From contig DAHXKG010000006.1 of the NCBI GenBank assembly GCA_027366525.1, positions 105,017 to 169,016 on the forward strand: 64,000 nt of DNA. Direction: 5' to 3'. The position numbers and the translations under genes are program-made. This DNA comes from a candidate division FCPU426 bacterium. Its GTDB lineage: Bacteria; Oederibacteriota; Muellerivitia; Muellerivitales; DAHXKG01. Positions 1 to 9,064 of this stretch are shown one piece after another; the first letter of the stretch is position 1, and every line of letters begins with the position of its first letter. The notes under the pieces were generated by a model that saw only the letters and a list, made by a program, of their open reading frames with translations, was not told the DNA's origin and did not search any database.

Positions 1-1
1 T

Positions 2-946
2 GCTGAAATTGCGGCAGTTCCGTTTCCGCGACGGAAAATCATAAAATGGATCTCGTTCCCCATTTATTTTTTGATGAGTATTCAACGTGCATGGAAGATT
101 TTTAAAAAATTTAATCCTGATGCTGTTTTTTCCACAGGCGGATATGTGTCAGCACCGGCGGCATTAGTGGCAGTTTTAAAGAGGATTCCTTTGGCGATTT
201 TTGAGCCCAACGTTGTGCCAGGATTAACTACCCGATTTTTTCAATTTTTTTCAAGAAAAATTTTTGTGGGTTTTGAAGAAACCATGAAATGGTTTTCAAA
301 AAAGAAGACCAGTTGGAATGGAATACCTATTCGGCAAGAAATTTTAAATTTCTCGAAAGCCAAAGCGATTAAAACATTCAATTTGCAGCCTAACGTTCCT
401 GTTTTGTTAGTATTGGGAGGAAGTCAAGGTGCCAGAAATTTAAATCACGCGGCAGTACAAGCAATTCAATTTATGGACCAGGGGGATCATGCCTTACAAG
501 TTATTTTTATGACAGGACGATCGGAGTTTCAAATGCGAATGGATCAGCTTGAGAAATGTTCCATAAAGGTCATGGCTCGAATGTTTATTCAAAATATTCA
601 GGATGCTTATGCGGTAGCGGATTTAGTTATATCCCGCGCTGGTGCACTGACTTGTGGAGAAATATTGGTTTCTCAAGTTCCGTCAATCTTGATTCCCTAT
701 CCGTATGCATCTAATCATCAAGAAAAAAATGCCCGGGCATTAGAAAAAATGGGGGCTTCTGTTGTTATATTGGAAAAAAACTTAAATGGAGAAGAACTCG
801 CAAAAAATATTCTCGGGATTTTAAGTAATTCCGATTGTCAAAATAAAATGAAACAAGCTGCACGACTTGGAGCAAAGCGTGATGCAGGTATGCGAATTGC
901 GGAATCCATTTTGCAGTTGACTAAAAACAAGAGGAAAATTGCATGA
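2..946 (+). CDS. murG: MurG, lipid II synthase (5' end cut by window)
   Basis: UDP-N-acetylglucosamine--N-acetylmuramyl-(pentapeptide) pyrophosphoryl-undecaprenol N-acetylglucosamine transferase, which makes lipid II at the inner face of the membrane. The frame is open from base 2, so the N-terminal domain start lies upstream; the first in-frame start codons near 71-76 are internal. Visible family motifs are GGYVSAPAALVA, the NVVPGLTTR stretch, the second-domain LGGSQGARNLN, the donor-sugar segment SRAGALTCGE and IPYPYASNHQEKNA. The stop overlaps the murC start by ATGA, so the two are translationally coupled within the dcw cluster. Confidence 0.95.
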   Translation, partial: AEIAAVPFPRRKIIKWISFPIYFLMSIQRAWKIFKKFNPDAVFSTGGYVSAPAALVAVLKRIPLAIFEPNVVPGLTTRFFQFFSRKIFVGFEETMKWFSKKKTSWNGIPIRQEILNFSKAKAIKTFNLQPNVPVLLVLGGSQGARNLNHAAVQAIQFMDQGDHALQVIFMTGRSEFQMRMDQLEKCSIKVMARMFIQNIQDAYAVADLVISRAGALTCGEILVSQVPSILIPYPYASNHQEKNARALEKMGASVVILEKNLNGEELAKNILGILSNSDCQNKMKQAARLGAKRDAGMRIAESILQLTKNKRKIA

Positions 947-2364
947 GACGCTCTACTAGTAGCACATTGGAAAAATTTTTCCCGCATTGGGATAAGTGCA
1001 ATCACATTCATCTAGTAGGAGTGGGTGGTGCAGGGATGAGTTCTCTCGCTTTGATTTTGCTGAATCATGGGTATATGGTTTCTGGATCGGATTTGAATGC
1101 TTCACCCAATACAGAAATGCTTTCGGAAAAAGGGGTTCGAATTTTCATTGGCCATCATCCTACTCATATTCACAATGCTCACATAGTTGTTTATTCAGCT
1201 GCAGTACCACATGAAAATTCAGAATTGAATGAAGCAATTCGACGCGAGATACCTATAATTTCAAGAATTGATATGATTGCAGAAATTATGAAGCGAAAAT
1301 ATGGAATTTCAGTTTCTGGAACGCATGGAAAAACTACAACGACTTCAATGATTGGAACAATTTTAGAGGATGCCCAGCTTTCTTCCACACTTCTAGTAGG
1401 GGGAAAGTTAAGATCAGCTGGTTTGATAGATCATCGTTCACCTGATTACGTAGTTGCTGAAGCGTGTGAGGCATTTGGCGATTTTCTACATCTGCCGTCC
1501 ATTATTACAATTATTACAAATATTGACGATGATCATCTTGATTACTATAAATCCTTAACGGCTATTCAAAAAGCGTTTATTCAATTTGCAAATCAGGTTC
1601 CATTCTATGGGCAATGTATTTTATGTTTGGATGATCGTTCTGTACGAGAAATCCTTCCCAAGATACAGGTTCCAACCGTCACCTATGGTGTTCACGCGAC
1701 ATCGGATATTTTAGCGAAAAATGTTGAACTGAAGGCTTTGGGATCTGAATTTGATGTGTATTATCAAAAATCAAAACTAGGTCATATTCAATTAAATGTA
1801 CCTGGGTTATTTAATGTTCAAAATGCTTTAGCGTCTATTGGGGTTGCAATTAAGTTGAACCTTAAATTTGCAAGGGTTCAACGTGCATTAAAAAAATTTA
1901 GCGGAGTTGAACGTCGATTTCAAATATTGGGTATGTTTCAGGGAGCTCCGGTGATTGATGATTATGCTCATCATCCAACAGCCATTGTCGCAACACTCCA
2001 AGCCGCTAAAAAATTTTCTGGGAATCGTAAAATTATTTGTGTGTTCCAACCGCATTTATTTTCTCGAACCTATCTTTTGAGAAATAAATTTTCGAAAGCA
2101 TTTTTGAATGCAGATGAAGTAATTCTTCTTCCAATTTATGCTTCCCGAGAGAGCCCATCCAATCGCATAAGCTCAACTATTCTCATGAGTGGTATCCGTC
2201 GATCGGGACAATCAAAGGTAGAACTTTTTGAAAATTTTTTAGAAGTGCAAAAGTATCTTACTTCAAGAATTACACACAATCATGTTTTAGTTTTAATCGG
2301 GGCTGGCGATATATGGAAATTAGGAAAAAGCTTAATTGAAGCGCATGGGGAGCATCGGTCGTGA
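943..2364 (+). CDS. murC: MurC, UDP-N-acetylmuramate--L-alanine ligase
   Basis: Adds L-alanine to UDP-MurNAc, the first peptide step of peptidoglycan precursor synthesis in the cytoplasm. The 473-aa length fits the family. An N-terminal nucleotide-binding glycine motif GVGGAGMSS is at about residues 26-34, the ATP P-loop GTHGKTTT at 126-133, and the family motif DDYAHHPTAI near 345. The ATG overlaps the murG stop by four bases and the stop overlaps the GTG of murB by four bases, so expression is coupled on both sides. Confidence 0.96.
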   Translation: MRRSTSSTLEKFFPHWDKCNHIHLVGVGGAGMSSLALILLNHGYMVSGSDLNASPNTEMLSEKGVRIFIGHHPTHIHNAHIVVYSAAVPHENSELNEAIRREIPIISRIDMIAEIMKRKYGISVSGTHGKTTTTSMIGTILEDAQLSSTLLVGGKLRSAGLIDHRSPDYVVAEACEAFGDFLHLPSIITIITNIDDDHLDYYKSLTAIQKAFIQFANQVPFYGQCILCLDDRSVREILPKIQVPTVTYGVHATSDILAKNVELKALGSEFDVYYQKSKLGHIQLNVPGLFNVQNALASIGVAIKLNLKFARVQRALKKFSGVERRFQILGMFQGAPVIDDYAHHPTAIVATLQAAKKFSGNRKIICVFQPHLFSRTYLLRNKFSKAFLNADEVILLPIYASRESPSNRISSTILMSGIRRSGQSKVELFENFLEVQKYLTSRITHNHVLVLIGAGDIWKLGKSLIEAHGEHRS

Positions 2365-3350
2365 AAAAACGATTAAACGAATTAATAAAAACATCCTTAT
2401 TTAAAGATTTAAAATCCAGTTTCCATGGATGGATTGCTTGGAATCAAAATATTGCACCTTATACAAGTTATTGTTTAGGAGGAAAAGTTCAAGGTGTGAT
2501 CGAACCACGAAGCTTGACGGACACACAACGGCTTATGCAACAATTGTCACAGGAAAAAATCCCTTATTTGATTTTGGGGGGAGGAAGCAATGTATTATTT
2601 TCAGATCAAGGATTTCAAGGGATCGTGATTCGCTTGGGAAAAAACTTTGAGTGGATCAAGATTGAAAAGAATCGAATGCAGATTGGAGCGGGAACCAAGC
2701 TAGTTAAAGTTATGAATCAGGCCTGTAAAAACAAGTTGGGAGGATTTGAATTTTTTGCGGGTATTCCGGGGACGATCGGTGGTGCCGTTGTTGGTAATGC
2801 AGGAGCACGTGAAAAATGGATAGGCAAGGTTGTTTCTGAATTAAAAATTATTTCGGGCAAAGGTGAACTTCAGCAGTTGGATGCTTGTCAATATCACTAT
2901 GGATATCGCACATCCAGTTTGAAATATTCTGGAAATTTACTAGTAGAAGTTCAATTGGATGCTCAATTTGAAGAAAAATTGGTTATTGAAAAAAAAATAC
3001 GTGAATATTTGGAGGAGCGAAAAAGAAAACAACCCCGCAATGAAAAAAATGCAGGAAGTGTTTTTAAAAATCCGCCTGGCGATTATGCCGCAAGGTTGAT
3101 TGAATTGGTGGGATTAAAGGGAATGAAACATGGGGGTGCACAAATTAGTCCAGTGCATTCTAATTTCATTGTTAATCAAGGTCGAGCTAAATCCATGGAT
3201 GTTGTTTGTTTGATGCGCTTGATTCAGAAAAAAGTTTTTAAAAAATTTGGAGTTCAACTTGAACCAGAAATCATTCCAATGGGAGATTGGAATTGGGAGG
3301 ATATTAAAGATATATGGTGGAAGAATTATGACCATTCGTCAACAACTTAA
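2361..3350 (+). CDS. murB: MurB, UDP-N-acetylenolpyruvoylglucosamine reductase
   Basis: FAD- and NADPH-dependent reductase giving UDP-MurNAc. The GTG start overlaps murC. FAD-binding residues are in LGGGSNVLFSD (about 72-82) and GIPGTIGGAVVGNAGA (about 134-149). Catalytic residues known from the family are present: an arginine in YGYRTSSLK (R183), the serine of NAGSVFKNP (S233), and a C-terminal glutamate in LEPEI (about E303). The 329-aa length is normal for the shorter type II form. The 3' end overlaps ddl by 23 bases. Confidence 0.96.
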   Translation: MKKRLNELIKTSLFKDLKSSFHGWIAWNQNIAPYTSYCLGGKVQGVIEPRSLTDTQRLMQQLSQEKIPYLILGGGSNVLFSDQGFQGIVIRLGKNFEWIKIEKNRMQIGAGTKLVKVMNQACKNKLGGFEFFAGIPGTIGGAVVGNAGAREKWIGKVVSELKIISGKGELQQLDACQYHYGYRTSSLKYSGNLLVEVQLDAQFEEKLVIEKKIREYLEERKRKQPRNEKNAGSVFKNPPGDYAARLIELVGLKGMKHGGAQISPVHSNFIVNQGRAKSMDVVCLMRLIQKKVFKKFGVQLEPEIIPMGDWNWEDIKDIWWKNYDHSSTT

Positions 3351-4326
3351 AAATAATCGCATAGGAGTTTTTATGGGGGGGTGGAGTCCTGAGCGAAATA
3401 TTTCTATTCAATCGGGTACCAATGTTTTGAATCAATTGCAACAAATTGGATTTAAAACCATTCCGGTTATTTTAAATAATTTGGATCGGCAAGAGAAAAA
3501 ATTACGATCTAGGATTCAAAAATTAAATTTGGATTTTGCATTTATCGTTTTGCATGGTGGATATGGAGAAAATGGAGGAATTCAAAACCTATTGAAAACG
3601 ATGAATATCCCTTTTTCAGGATCGCCTGCTTTGGCATGCTCGTTGGCCATGAATAAAGCCTTTTCGAAGCTAATTTTTGATTCAATTCAGATTCCGACGG
3701 CTCCATGGATTGCGTTGAATCGAAAGCATCGTTTAAAACATGGAATTAAAGCAGTGTTTGAAAAATTTTCACTACCGGTTGTAGTGAAACCGGTGGATTT
3801 GGGTTCTGCTATTGGCGTAACGATTGTCAAACATATTCAACAGCTACAATTGGCAGTCAGAAACGCTTTTAAATATAGTCCATGGATTCTAATTGAAAAA
3901 TACATTTCAGGGAAAGAGATAACGGTGGGTGTGCTTGGTGAAAAAACATTACCTATCATTGAAATTATTCCCCAGAATGAATTTTATGATTATGACGCTA
4001 AATATACTCCTGGAAAATCTTTCCATCGACCAGCTCAAATTTCCGCTCAGCAATGGAAAAGATCACAAGAACTATCGATTCAAGCGGGGAAAGCACTAGG
4101 CTGTTTGGGATATTACCGCGTCGATATGATTTGTCCACAAGTGGGTGAACCGCAAGTTCTGGAAGTTAATACAGTTCCGGGTTTTACTAAAACAAGTTTA
4201 TTTCCAGAAGCAGCAAAAGCGGCCGGCTATTCCAGTAAGAAACTTTTGAACAAAATTATTCAATTGGGCATTCAATTTAATGGAAAAGTTAATGTTAACC
4301 ATAAAGGAAGTCGGTATGTATTATAA
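3328..4326 (+). CDS. ddl: D-alanine--D-alanine ligase
   Basis: ATP-grasp ligase making D-Ala-D-Ala for the peptidoglycan pentapeptide. I start at the ATG giving MTIRQQL, because the longer frame only adds 27 residues that lie inside murB and do not resemble the family; this gives 332 aa. N-terminal signature GGWSPERNIS (about 17-26), HGGYGENGGIQ (about 76-86), the ATP-grasp segment with VVKPVDLGSAIGVT, and the C-terminal LEVNTVPGFTKTSLFPEAA metal/substrate loop are all present. It overlaps murB upstream and ftsQ downstream. Confidence 0.95.
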   Translation: MTIRQQLKNNRIGVFMGGWSPERNISIQSGTNVLNQLQQIGFKTIPVILNNLDRQEKKLRSRIQKLNLDFAFIVLHGGYGENGGIQNLLKTMNIPFSGSPALACSLAMNKAFSKLIFDSIQIPTAPWIALNRKHRLKHGIKAVFEKFSLPVVVKPVDLGSAIGVTIVKHIQQLQLAVRNAFKYSPWILIEKYISGKEITVGVLGEKTLPIIEIIPQNEFYDYDAKYTPGKSFHRPAQISAQQWKRSQELSIQAGKALGCLGYYRVDMICPQVGEPQVLEVNTVPGFTKTSLFPEAAKAAGYSSKKLLNKIIQLGIQFNGKVNVNHKGSRYVL

Positions 4327-5299
4327 AGGAACTAGATTATCTTCGACATCCGAAGATCGGTTTAAAAAAAATTATTTTAACATTAATTTAATTTTTGGAA
4401 GATCAGCTGGGATTTTTTCGCGATTATTTCAGAGACGGAAAAAAACACAAGCATGGAATATTCGAGAACGGGATCGTTTTCAAAATAGAAATACACAGCA
4501 ATCTGTTTTGAATTTTAAATTTTCCAATGCAAAAGTTAACGAACCTATTTTATTTCATTTGAAAAACCAGAAAAGGTTTATGCAATGGGCAATGGGCGGC
4601 TTTGTTTTAGTGGTCATGTTATTGGTGTACCATTATGGATTGAAAGATATTCAGGATTTGCCTTTGTTTAAATTAAAACAAATATCGATTCAGGGAATTC
4701 ATTTTGTGACAAAATCCCGTATTTTAAAATCGCTAGATGTTTCTAATAACGAAAATATGTTTAAATTAAATTTATTTAAAATTCAACATGATTTAAAGAA
4801 AATAGTATGGATTAAAAATGTATTGGTGGAACGTCGTCTTCCTAACACGTTGGTCATTTCTGTTAAAGAACGGCATCCTTTGGCTGTTATTAATGGAAGT
4901 ATGGTTTGTAGTGTTGATAAAAGCGGTCGTATTCTGGGGCCTTCCACAGCATTAGTGAATAATCATTTGCCTCAAATTGAAGGCGTTGCAGTTCCTGTTA
5001 GTGCAATTGGAACTAAGCGGTTATCAAAATTGTTGTATCCGGCCATTCATTTTTTGAAATTCATAGATCATGTAAAACCATTGTGGGGTCGGTGTATATC
5101 AAGAATAAGTTTGTTGAATTCCGAAACGTTAAAAGTTGTTTTTGTGGGTGGATTAAAAGTTCTTTTCCCAACGGAAGTTTCCCGATTGGACCTAGAACGA
5201 ATGTCTGTTGTTTTAAATAATTTGAGAAAAAGAAAATTACAGCCCAAGCAATTAGATTTTCGCTTTAACAACATGGTTGTAGTTCAAGTTAGGTCTTAA
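4316..5299 (+). CDS. ftsQ: FtsQ/DivIB division protein
   Basis: Bitopic divisome protein that links cytoplasmic and periplasmic division proteins. The start chosen is the ATG preceded by AAGGAAG five bases upstream; an in-frame ATG 36 bases earlier lacks such a site. A basic cytoplasmic N-terminus is followed by one membrane helix (about residues 90-110), then a POTRA domain (KQISIQGIHFVTKSRIL onward) and the FtsQ domain containing LVISVKERHPLAVI. It overlaps the ddl stop by 11 bases. Sequence is divergent as usual for FtsQ; the position between ddl and ftsA supports the call. Confidence 0.9.
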   Translation: MYYKGTRLSSTSEDRFKKNYFNINLIFGRSAGIFSRLFQRRKKTQAWNIRERDRFQNRNTQQSVLNFKFSNAKVNEPILFHLKNQKRFMQWAMGGFVLVVMLLVYHYGLKDIQDLPLFKLKQISIQGIHFVTKSRILKSLDVSNNENMFKLNLFKIQHDLKKIVWIKNVLVERRLPNTLVISVKERHPLAVINGSMVCSVDKSGRILGPSTALVNNHLPQIEGVAVPVSAIGTKRLSKLLYPAIHFLKFIDHVKPLWGRCISRISLLNSETLKVVFVGGLKVLFPTEVSRLDLERMSVVLNNLRKRKLQPKQLDFRFNNMVVVQVRS

Positions 5300-5327
5300 A
5301 AATGTGGTTAATTAGGAGGTGAGACGC

Positions 5328-6572
5328 ATGGGAAAAGAAATAAAAGAAGATGTGGTGGTAGGATTGGATTTAGGAACAACTAAAGTTTGTGCCATCATTG
5401 GAGAAATGGACAATGAAGGGCAGGTTCAAATTATTGGCGTTGGAACTACTCCTTCAACTGGATTGAAAAAGGGATCGGTCGTTAATATTGAGCAAACCGT
5501 ATCGGCCATTAAAAAAGCAGTCCAGGATGCAGAACGGATGGCGGGAGTTGATATTCAATCAGTATGTGTGGGGGTGGCGGGAGGACATATTAAAGGGTTG
5601 AATAGTCGTGGGGTAATTGCTGTTGCAAGACGCGATAAAGAAATCACCGATATTGATCAGGCAAGAGTTATTGAAGCGGCTCAAGCAATTGCGATTCCAT
5701 TGGATCGAGAAATTATTCATGTTATTCCACAAGAATATATTGTGGATGATCAAGATGGGATAAAAAATCCTGTTGGCATGTCCGGGGTCCGTCTGGAAGC
5801 AGAAGTTCATGTTGTTACAGGAGCGGTAACGAGCGTTCAAAATATTATTCGAAGTGTGGAACGATCGGGACTAAGAGTATCCGATATTGTTCTTCAGCCA
5901 CTTGCGTCGGCGGAAGCAGTACTATCGGAGGATGAAAAAGAATTAGGGGTTGTTTTAATTGACATTGGAGGAGGAACAACCGATATTGCTGTTTTTATTA
6001 ATGGGTCATTGTGGCACACCAGCATTATTACTTTAGGTGGAACCATGGTGACCAATGATGTGGCAGTCGGGTTGCGCACTCCAAATACGGAAGCTGAAAA
6101 TATTAAAATACAGTATGGCTGTGCCCGAACTATTCTGGTCAAAGAAGAAGAGGAGATAACTGTTCCTGGAGTTGGAGGACGTGCGGATCGACGAATGCCT
6201 CGAAGAGTTCTTTCGGAAATTATTGAACCACGTATGGAAGAAATTTTTGAATTGGTTCTAGAGGAGCTCAAAAAATTTGGATTCGAGGATCGAATTCCTG
6301 CAGGAGCAGTAATTACAGGCGGGGCGTCTCTAATGGAAGGCGTTGCCGACATTGCTGAAAAAGTACTTCAGTTGTCAGTAAGAATTGGGTCTCCTAAACG
6401 CATTGGAGGAGTATCTGATGTAATTTCGAATCCAAGTTATTCGACGGCTGTTGGATTGGTTTTTACCGCTATGAAAAAAACAACAGCTGGTGTTAAAGGG
6501 TCCAATGTCAGTGATAAAAATAAAAAAGGAATATTAAGCAAAATGAAAAGTTGGTTTGGAGATTCTTTTTAA
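5328..6572 (+). CDS. ftsA: FtsA, actin-like divisome protein
   Basis: Actin-fold ATPase that anchors FtsZ filaments to the membrane. The start follows a perfect AGGAGGT at 5314-5320 with a 7-base spacer, preferred over a GTG three codons upstream. Phosphate-1 motif GLDLGTTKVCAIIGE is at the N-terminus, phosphate-2 motif LIDIGGGTTDIAVF follows in the middle, and the adenosine motif TGGASLMEGV lies toward the C-terminus. The last residues (SKMKSWFGDSF) form a short amphipathic helix, the usual membrane-targeting sequence. At 414 aa it is full length. Confidence 0.96.
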   Translation: MGKEIKEDVVVGLDLGTTKVCAIIGEMDNEGQVQIIGVGTTPSTGLKKGSVVNIEQTVSAIKKAVQDAERMAGVDIQSVCVGVAGGHIKGLNSRGVIAVARRDKEITDIDQARVIEAAQAIAIPLDREIIHVIPQEYIVDDQDGIKNPVGMSGVRLEAEVHVVTGAVTSVQNIIRSVERSGLRVSDIVLQPLASAEAVLSEDEKELGVVLIDIGGGTTDIAVFINGSLWHTSIITLGGTMVTNDVAVGLRTPNTEAENIKIQYGCARTILVKEEEEITVPGVGGRADRRMPRRVLSEIIEPRMEEIFELVLEELKKFGFEDRIPAGAVITGGASLMEGVADIAEKVLQLSVRIGSPKRIGGVSDVISNPSYSTAVGLVFTAMKKTTAGVKGSNVSDKNKKGILSKMKSWFGDSF

Positions 6573-6734
6573 TTTTAAGAATCAATATTGCAGTCTCTTG
6601 AAATTATGCGTGTGAATTATAGGAAAGGATCTTGGATGTACAGAAGTTGAAATAAAGGAATTTGGATTTGAAAATTTGTTGGTGAATTATAGTCGAGCAG
6701 TTGTTGAAAATGAAATAACTTTAAGGAGATGATC

Positions 6735-7895
6735 ATGATTGAATTTAATGAAGATGAAGTTCAACAGTATGTTGCCCAATTAAAAGTTATCGGTGTTGGT
6801 GGAGGTGGCTGCAATGCCATTAATCGAATGGTTACTGCTGGAATTCAAGGCGTGGAATTTATAGCGGCCAATACGGATTATAAATCATTGAAAAAAAGCT
6901 TAGCTCCTAAAAAAATTCAATTAGGGAAAAACTTAACTAAAGGGTTAGGTTCAGGAGGAGAACCGCCTGTGGGTCGTCAAGCGGCTATTGAATCAACAGA
7001 AGAAATCGAAAAAAATTTAGCTGGAGCAGATATGCTATTTATTGCTGCCGGCATGGGTGGCGGAACTGGAACTGGAGCAGCTCCAGTCATAGCTGAAATT
7101 TCAAAAAAATTAGGGATTCTCACTGTTGGGATGATTACTCGTCCGTTTGGGTGGGAAGGACCAGTACGATCACAACGTGCGGAAGAAGGGCTTCAATTAC
7201 TTTACCCACATTTAGATGCGATTATAACGATTCCGAATGATCGTTTGAATACGGCTATTGATCAAAACACGGAATTTGATACGGTTATGCTTCGAGTTGA
7301 TGAAATTTTATTGCATGCGATTCAAGGCATTACTGGTATTATTCATTCAGAAGGATATATCAATCGAGATTTTGCAGATGTGAAACGAGTATTAACGTCA
7401 CGCGGAAAAGTTTTGATGGGAGCTGGGTATGGAACTGGGGAAGATCGCGCTTTGAAAGCTGTTCAACAAGCAGTGAATAGTCCACTGCTAGAAGATGTTG
7501 ATATTGCGAATTCTTCAATCGTGCTGGTGCAAGTGACGCATGGCCAAAATTTCGAGTACAATGAATATACTCAAATTTATGGGTTTCTTGAAAAAGCGGC
7601 TCGTCCTGGAGCCGAAATTATTCCTGGAACCGTACCGGATTCGAATTTAAAGGAAGGTGTTCGGGTAACTATTATTGCAGCTGGATTCGAAAAGAAGATT
7701 GATTCGATGCAGGAAAATGTTCTGGATTTTAAAAATTTTGTGAATCCAACCTTTCAAACGAATAAACCTACTCCAATCAGTGGAAGCTCGGGTGATGAGT
7801 TTGAGGTAAAGTTGGATCGCAAACTTTCGGAAGAAAAATATGAAATTCCAGCATATTTGCGACGAAAATTATATGGTAAATTAACTCAAAATTAA
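6735..7895 (+). CDS. ftsZ: FtsZ, tubulin-like cell-division GTPase
   Basis: Polymerises into the Z ring. Of two ATGs six bases apart, the second has the better spacing from AAGGAG (6723-6728). GTP-binding GVGGGGCNAINRM begins near residue 20, the tubulin signature GGGTGTG is at about 108-114, and the T7-loop residues NRDFADVK are present in place of the commoner NLDFADVK. The C-terminal peptide EIPAYLRRKLYGK is a good FtsA-binding tail. A 160-base gap separates it from ftsA, the largest within the cluster, so it may have its own promoter. Confidence 0.97.
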   Translation: MIEFNEDEVQQYVAQLKVIGVGGGGCNAINRMVTAGIQGVEFIAANTDYKSLKKSLAPKKIQLGKNLTKGLGSGGEPPVGRQAAIESTEEIEKNLAGADMLFIAAGMGGGTGTGAAPVIAEISKKLGILTVGMITRPFGWEGPVRSQRAEEGLQLLYPHLDAIITIPNDRLNTAIDQNTEFDTVMLRVDEILLHAIQGITGIIHSEGYINRDFADVKRVLTSRGKVLMGAGYGTGEDRALKAVQQAVNSPLLEDVDIANSSIVLVQVTHGQNFEYNEYTQIYGFLEKAARPGAEIIPGTVPDSNLKEGVRVTIIAAGFEKKIDSMQENVLDFKNFVNPTFQTNKPTPISGSSGDEFEVKLDRKLSEEKYEIPAYLRRKLYGKLTQN

Positions 7896-7915
7896 AATTA
7901 TTGTAGGGGAAAAAA

Positions 7916-9055
7916 TTGAAAAATCATTGGAGCAACAAAAAGGTTTTGAAATATAGCTTGTTTATTGTCATAGGAGTAGTTATGTGCAGCAAGAGTTGGG
8001 GGAAAGCAGAACCTTTTCCCGCTCTTTCTGAACATACATCCCCATTGGTCGTTTTATGTTATCACCAATTTGGAAATCAGGATAAAGTCAAGGGAAGAAA
8101 AAATCCTTATAAAATATCCTCAGCAGATTTCTTGTGGCAAATGGAATATATTAAAAACCATGGAATTACTCCAGTTACAATGCAACAAGTCGAAAATTAT
8201 TTTTTAAAAGGAAAAGCCCTTCCTCCACATCCTGTTTTATTAACATTTGATGATGGATATAGGAGTATTTATCTAAAGGCGTATCCAATTTTAAAACGTT
8301 TGCATTTTCCGGGAGTTCTATTCATTTATTCAGATTTTATTCGATATCAAGGACCGCTGTGTTTGAAATACTCGGATATTCGAACCATGATGAAAAATGG
8401 ATTGGTTGTGGAATCCCATTCTAAAAGTCATCCAAATTTTGAAATTGCAAGACGAAAATTGGGTTCTGTCAATTATCCAAAATTTGTAACTGAGCAGGTT
8501 GAAGAACCAATTCATTTTATTTTTAAACATTTTGGAGTGATTCCAAAAGTTTTTGCTTATCCATATGGAATTTATGATCCGGTGATTCTTTCAGCACTTC
8601 AAAAAGCGGGATATAAACTTGGGTTTACTGTAAATTATGGCAACAATGACCGAAGTGTTCCATTATTGATGTTAAAAAGAAACATGGTTACAACTTGGGT
8701 TTCCAAACAAGATTTTGAGCGGTATTTTAAAATGAGAGTATTACATTTAGCAGATTGCTTTCCAATGGATGGGCAAGCAATATATACTCAAGAGCCAACA
8801 ATTTGCATGAAAATCATAAATCCAATTCAAGCCTCGAGTTTGAAATTATTATCAAATACGCGTTCCATTCCATTTCAATATGATTCGATTACAGGTATTT
8901 TGACTTGCGTAATTTCAAGGCCGATGTGGTATGGTGGGCATCAATTAACAGTATTTGCTCGAAATAATCAAAATCAAAAATTGGAGTATAGCTGGTATTT
9001 TCAAATAGTACATCCTGCTAAAACGGTTCCTCAAAATTTAAGATCTAATGAATAA
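7916..9055 (+). CDS. Secreted polysaccharide deacetylase (NodB fold)
   Basis: Family 4 carbohydrate esterase-like protein, probably acting on N-acetylated cell-wall or surface glycans in the periplasm. A TTG start behind TAGGGGA keeps a signal peptide (hydrophobic stretch about residues 11-24); the next ATG would remove it. NodB motif 1 is TFDDGY (D112, D113), motif 2 is SHSKSHP with zinc ligands H168 and H172, and motif 3 is the FAYPYG segment. A C-terminal extension of about 100 residues looks like a beta domain of unknown role. Location beside ftsZ and an amidase suggests cell-wall remodelling; the substrate is not shown. Confidence 0.85.
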   Translation: MKNHWSNKKVLKYSLFIVIGVVMCSKSWGKAEPFPALSEHTSPLVVLCYHQFGNQDKVKGRKNPYKISSADFLWQMEYIKNHGITPVTMQQVENYFLKGKALPPHPVLLTFDDGYRSIYLKAYPILKRLHFPGVLFIYSDFIRYQGPLCLKYSDIRTMMKNGLVVESHSKSHPNFEIARRKLGSVNYPKFVTEQVEEPIHFIFKHFGVIPKVFAYPYGIYDPVILSALQKAGYKLGFTVNYGNNDRSVPLLMLKRNMVTTWVSKQDFERYFKMRVLHLADCFPMDGQAIYTQEPTICMKIINPIQASSLKLLSNTRSIPFQYDSITGILTCVISRPMWYGGHQLTVFARNNQNQKLEYSWYFQIVHPAKTVPQNLRSNE

Positions 9056-9064
9056 GAGCTATTT

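Noticed and set aside
5894-6352. 152-codon minus-strand frame inside ftsA, and similar long shadow frames in clpB and ffh
   Set aside because: These are antisense shadows of strongly conserved genes, with no independent start signals or family patterns.
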